From Methylococcaceae bacterium (lineage in GTDB: Bacteria > Pseudomonadota > Gammaproteobacteria > Methylococcales > Methylomonadaceae), in NCBI GenBank assembly GCA_013140465.1, contig JABFST010000091.1:1-5600 (forward strand): a stretch of DNA of 5,600 bases, read 5' to 3'. Numbering within the stretch: position 1 is the first letter of the stretch; every line of letters begins with the position of its first letter. Both the position numbers and the translations under genes were made by a program. Of this stretch, positions 4,659 to 5,600 are shown piece after piece. The notes beneath the pieces were generated by a model that saw only the letters and a program-made list of their open reading frames with translations, did no database searches and was not told where the DNA came from.

Positions 4659-4708
4659 AAGCCCACACAGACGCAAGGGGAAAAAGGCGCAAAACCAGCG
4701 TGAGGGCC

Positions 4709-5600
4709 TTATTTTTCTGCCACCATCAAATGCCGCAGCCTGAGGCCGCTAGCCAACAAGGTAGCGGCATAAACCGCCATGCCTAGCGTGACCCACTTTA
4801 ATAAATGCAAAAGCCTTAAGCTAGCACTCCAGCCATGCCACCAACTGGCATCCACCCAATAATACAGCACCCCGGTCATGGTCAGGCTAGCCAAGGTGAC
4901 ACGCGCAAAAAATCGCCACCAGCCTTGGTTGGCTTTATAAGTCTGGTTTTGGCGCAATTTTTTCAGCAACAACAAACCATTTAAATTGGCCCCTAATGAA
5001 GTCGCCAACGCCAAACCCGCATGAGCCAAAGGGAAAGCCAGCACATTCAGCCCTAAGCTGACCAGCATCGCAATCACGGCTAACCGGACGGGCGTGTGCA
5101 TGTCTTGGCGGGCCGTAAAGCCAGGCACCAGCACTTTAATCAGCAAATAGCCAATAAGGCCAACCGCATAAGCCCTTAAGCTCATCGCGGCATAATGCAC
5201 GTCAGTGACGCTAAATTCATTATATTGGAACAGTGTCGATAACATCGGTTCAGCGAGCATCACTAAACCTATCGTAGCGGGCATCCCGATTAACAAGGCC
5301 AGGCGCAAGCCCCAGTCTATTGAATTGGAAAAGCCTTGCGCATCATCGGCAGCATGGTGTTTGGCTAAATTGGGCAAAATCACCGTCCCCAAACCCAAGC
5401 CCAAAATACCTAATGGAAATTCGACCAAACGGTCAGAATAATACAGCCACGATACGCTGCCCGCCGCCAAAAACGAAGCGACCAAGCTATCAAGCAACAA
5501 GTTAATTTGGGTGATGGACACACTAAAAATAGCGGGCAGCATTTGCCTGAATAGCTGCTTGACCTTGGCATCGGCATAGCCCAAGCGGCAACGCGGCAAC
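4709..5600 (-). CDS. murJ: MurJ lipid II flippase, C-terminal part
   Basis: The frame is open to the right edge; about 296 residues of a protein usually around 510 long are visible, so roughly the first 215 lie outside. MurJ moves lipid II across the inner membrane for peptidoglycan synthesis. Seen here: QMLPAIFSVSITQINLLLDSLVASFLAAGSVSW followed by LYYSDRLVEFP, whose Asp56 and Arg57 (window numbering) match the Asp-Arg pair of E. coli YYADRL including the essential Arg270; then LGLGTVILPNL, DWGLRLALL, LFQYNEF, YAVGLIGYLLIKVLVPGF, the RQDMHTPV loop (164-171), and a run of hydrophobic helices to the end. About eight membrane segments are visible, as expected for helices 7-14. The TTG at 5597-5599 is an internal codon. 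The C-terminus is full length. The next gene on the strand is 198 bases away with its own promoter, so cotranscription is unlikely. Confidence 0.95.
   Translation of the reverse strand, partial: LPRCRLGYADAKVKQLFRQMLPAIFSVSITQINLLLDSLVASFLAAGSVSWLYYSDRLVEFPLGILGLGLGTVILPNLAKHHAADDAQGFSNSIDWGLRLALLIGMPATIGLVMLAEPMLSTLFQYNEFSVTDVHYAAMSLRAYAVGLIGYLLIKVLVPGFTARQDMHTPVRLAVIAMLVSLGLNVLAFPLAHAGLALATSLGANLNGLLLLKKLRQNQTYKANQGWWRFFARVTLASLTMTGVLYYWVDASWWHGWSASLRLLHLLKWVTLGMAVYAATLLASGLRLRHLMVAEK

Noticed and set aside
4550..4786. 78-residue plus-strand open frame in the SIR2-like promoter region
   Set aside because: It crosses the promoter motifs and overlaps the murJ end in antisense, has no Shine-Dalgarno, and the composition looks random.

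Overview
The window looks like chromosomal DNA of moderate GC content (by eye near 50%) from a gammaproteobacterium-like organism. It carries a complete FNR with the E. coli-type cysteine and DNA-contact residues, an MltD-type lytic transglycosylase and a MurJ lipid II flippase, with short hairpin repeats between genes. A diazotroph of the Methylococcales type would fit (intergenic palindromes, nif-like promoter parts), but the lineage is a guess from style, not a proof.

Layout, left to right. (1) 2-340, plus strand: C-terminal end of a ThiF/E1-like protein. (2) 342-2027, minus: a secreted MltD-like lytic transglycosylase, convergent with the first gene and separated from it by one base. (3) 2028-2387: a 360-base intergenic region with an inverted repeat, an FNR box and a -10 element in class II geometry, and a structured leader. 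(4) 2388-2504, plus: a 38-residue lipoprotein. (5) 2505-2551: a strong hairpin between convergent stops. (6) 2552-3289, minus: fnr. (7) 3290-3676: intergenic, with a REP-like hairpin and a near-perfect 33-bp palindrome. (8) 3677-4510, minus: a single-domain, degenerate SIR2-like protein. (9) 4511-4708: a promoter region with a TGT-N10-ACA element, a full IHF consensus and a sigma-54 -24/-12 match, in that order and facing the SIR2-like gene. (10) 4709-5600, minus: C-terminal half of MurJ.

How they may work together. MurJ and MltD belong to peptidoglycan synthesis and turnover and are housekeeping. Two control circuits stand out. FNR is encoded convergently to a tiny lipoprotein gene whose upstream region holds an FNR site centred 41.5 bases before the predicted start point, so this oxygen sensor may control its own neighbour. 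The SIR2-like gene has the architecture of a NifA/sigma-54 promoter, suggesting that a SIR2-fold protein lacking the usual catalytic histidine is made under nitrogen-fixing or nitrogen-limited, low-oxygen conditions. These two are the best candidates for undescribed biology here; both rest on motif reading and need genome-scale checks.
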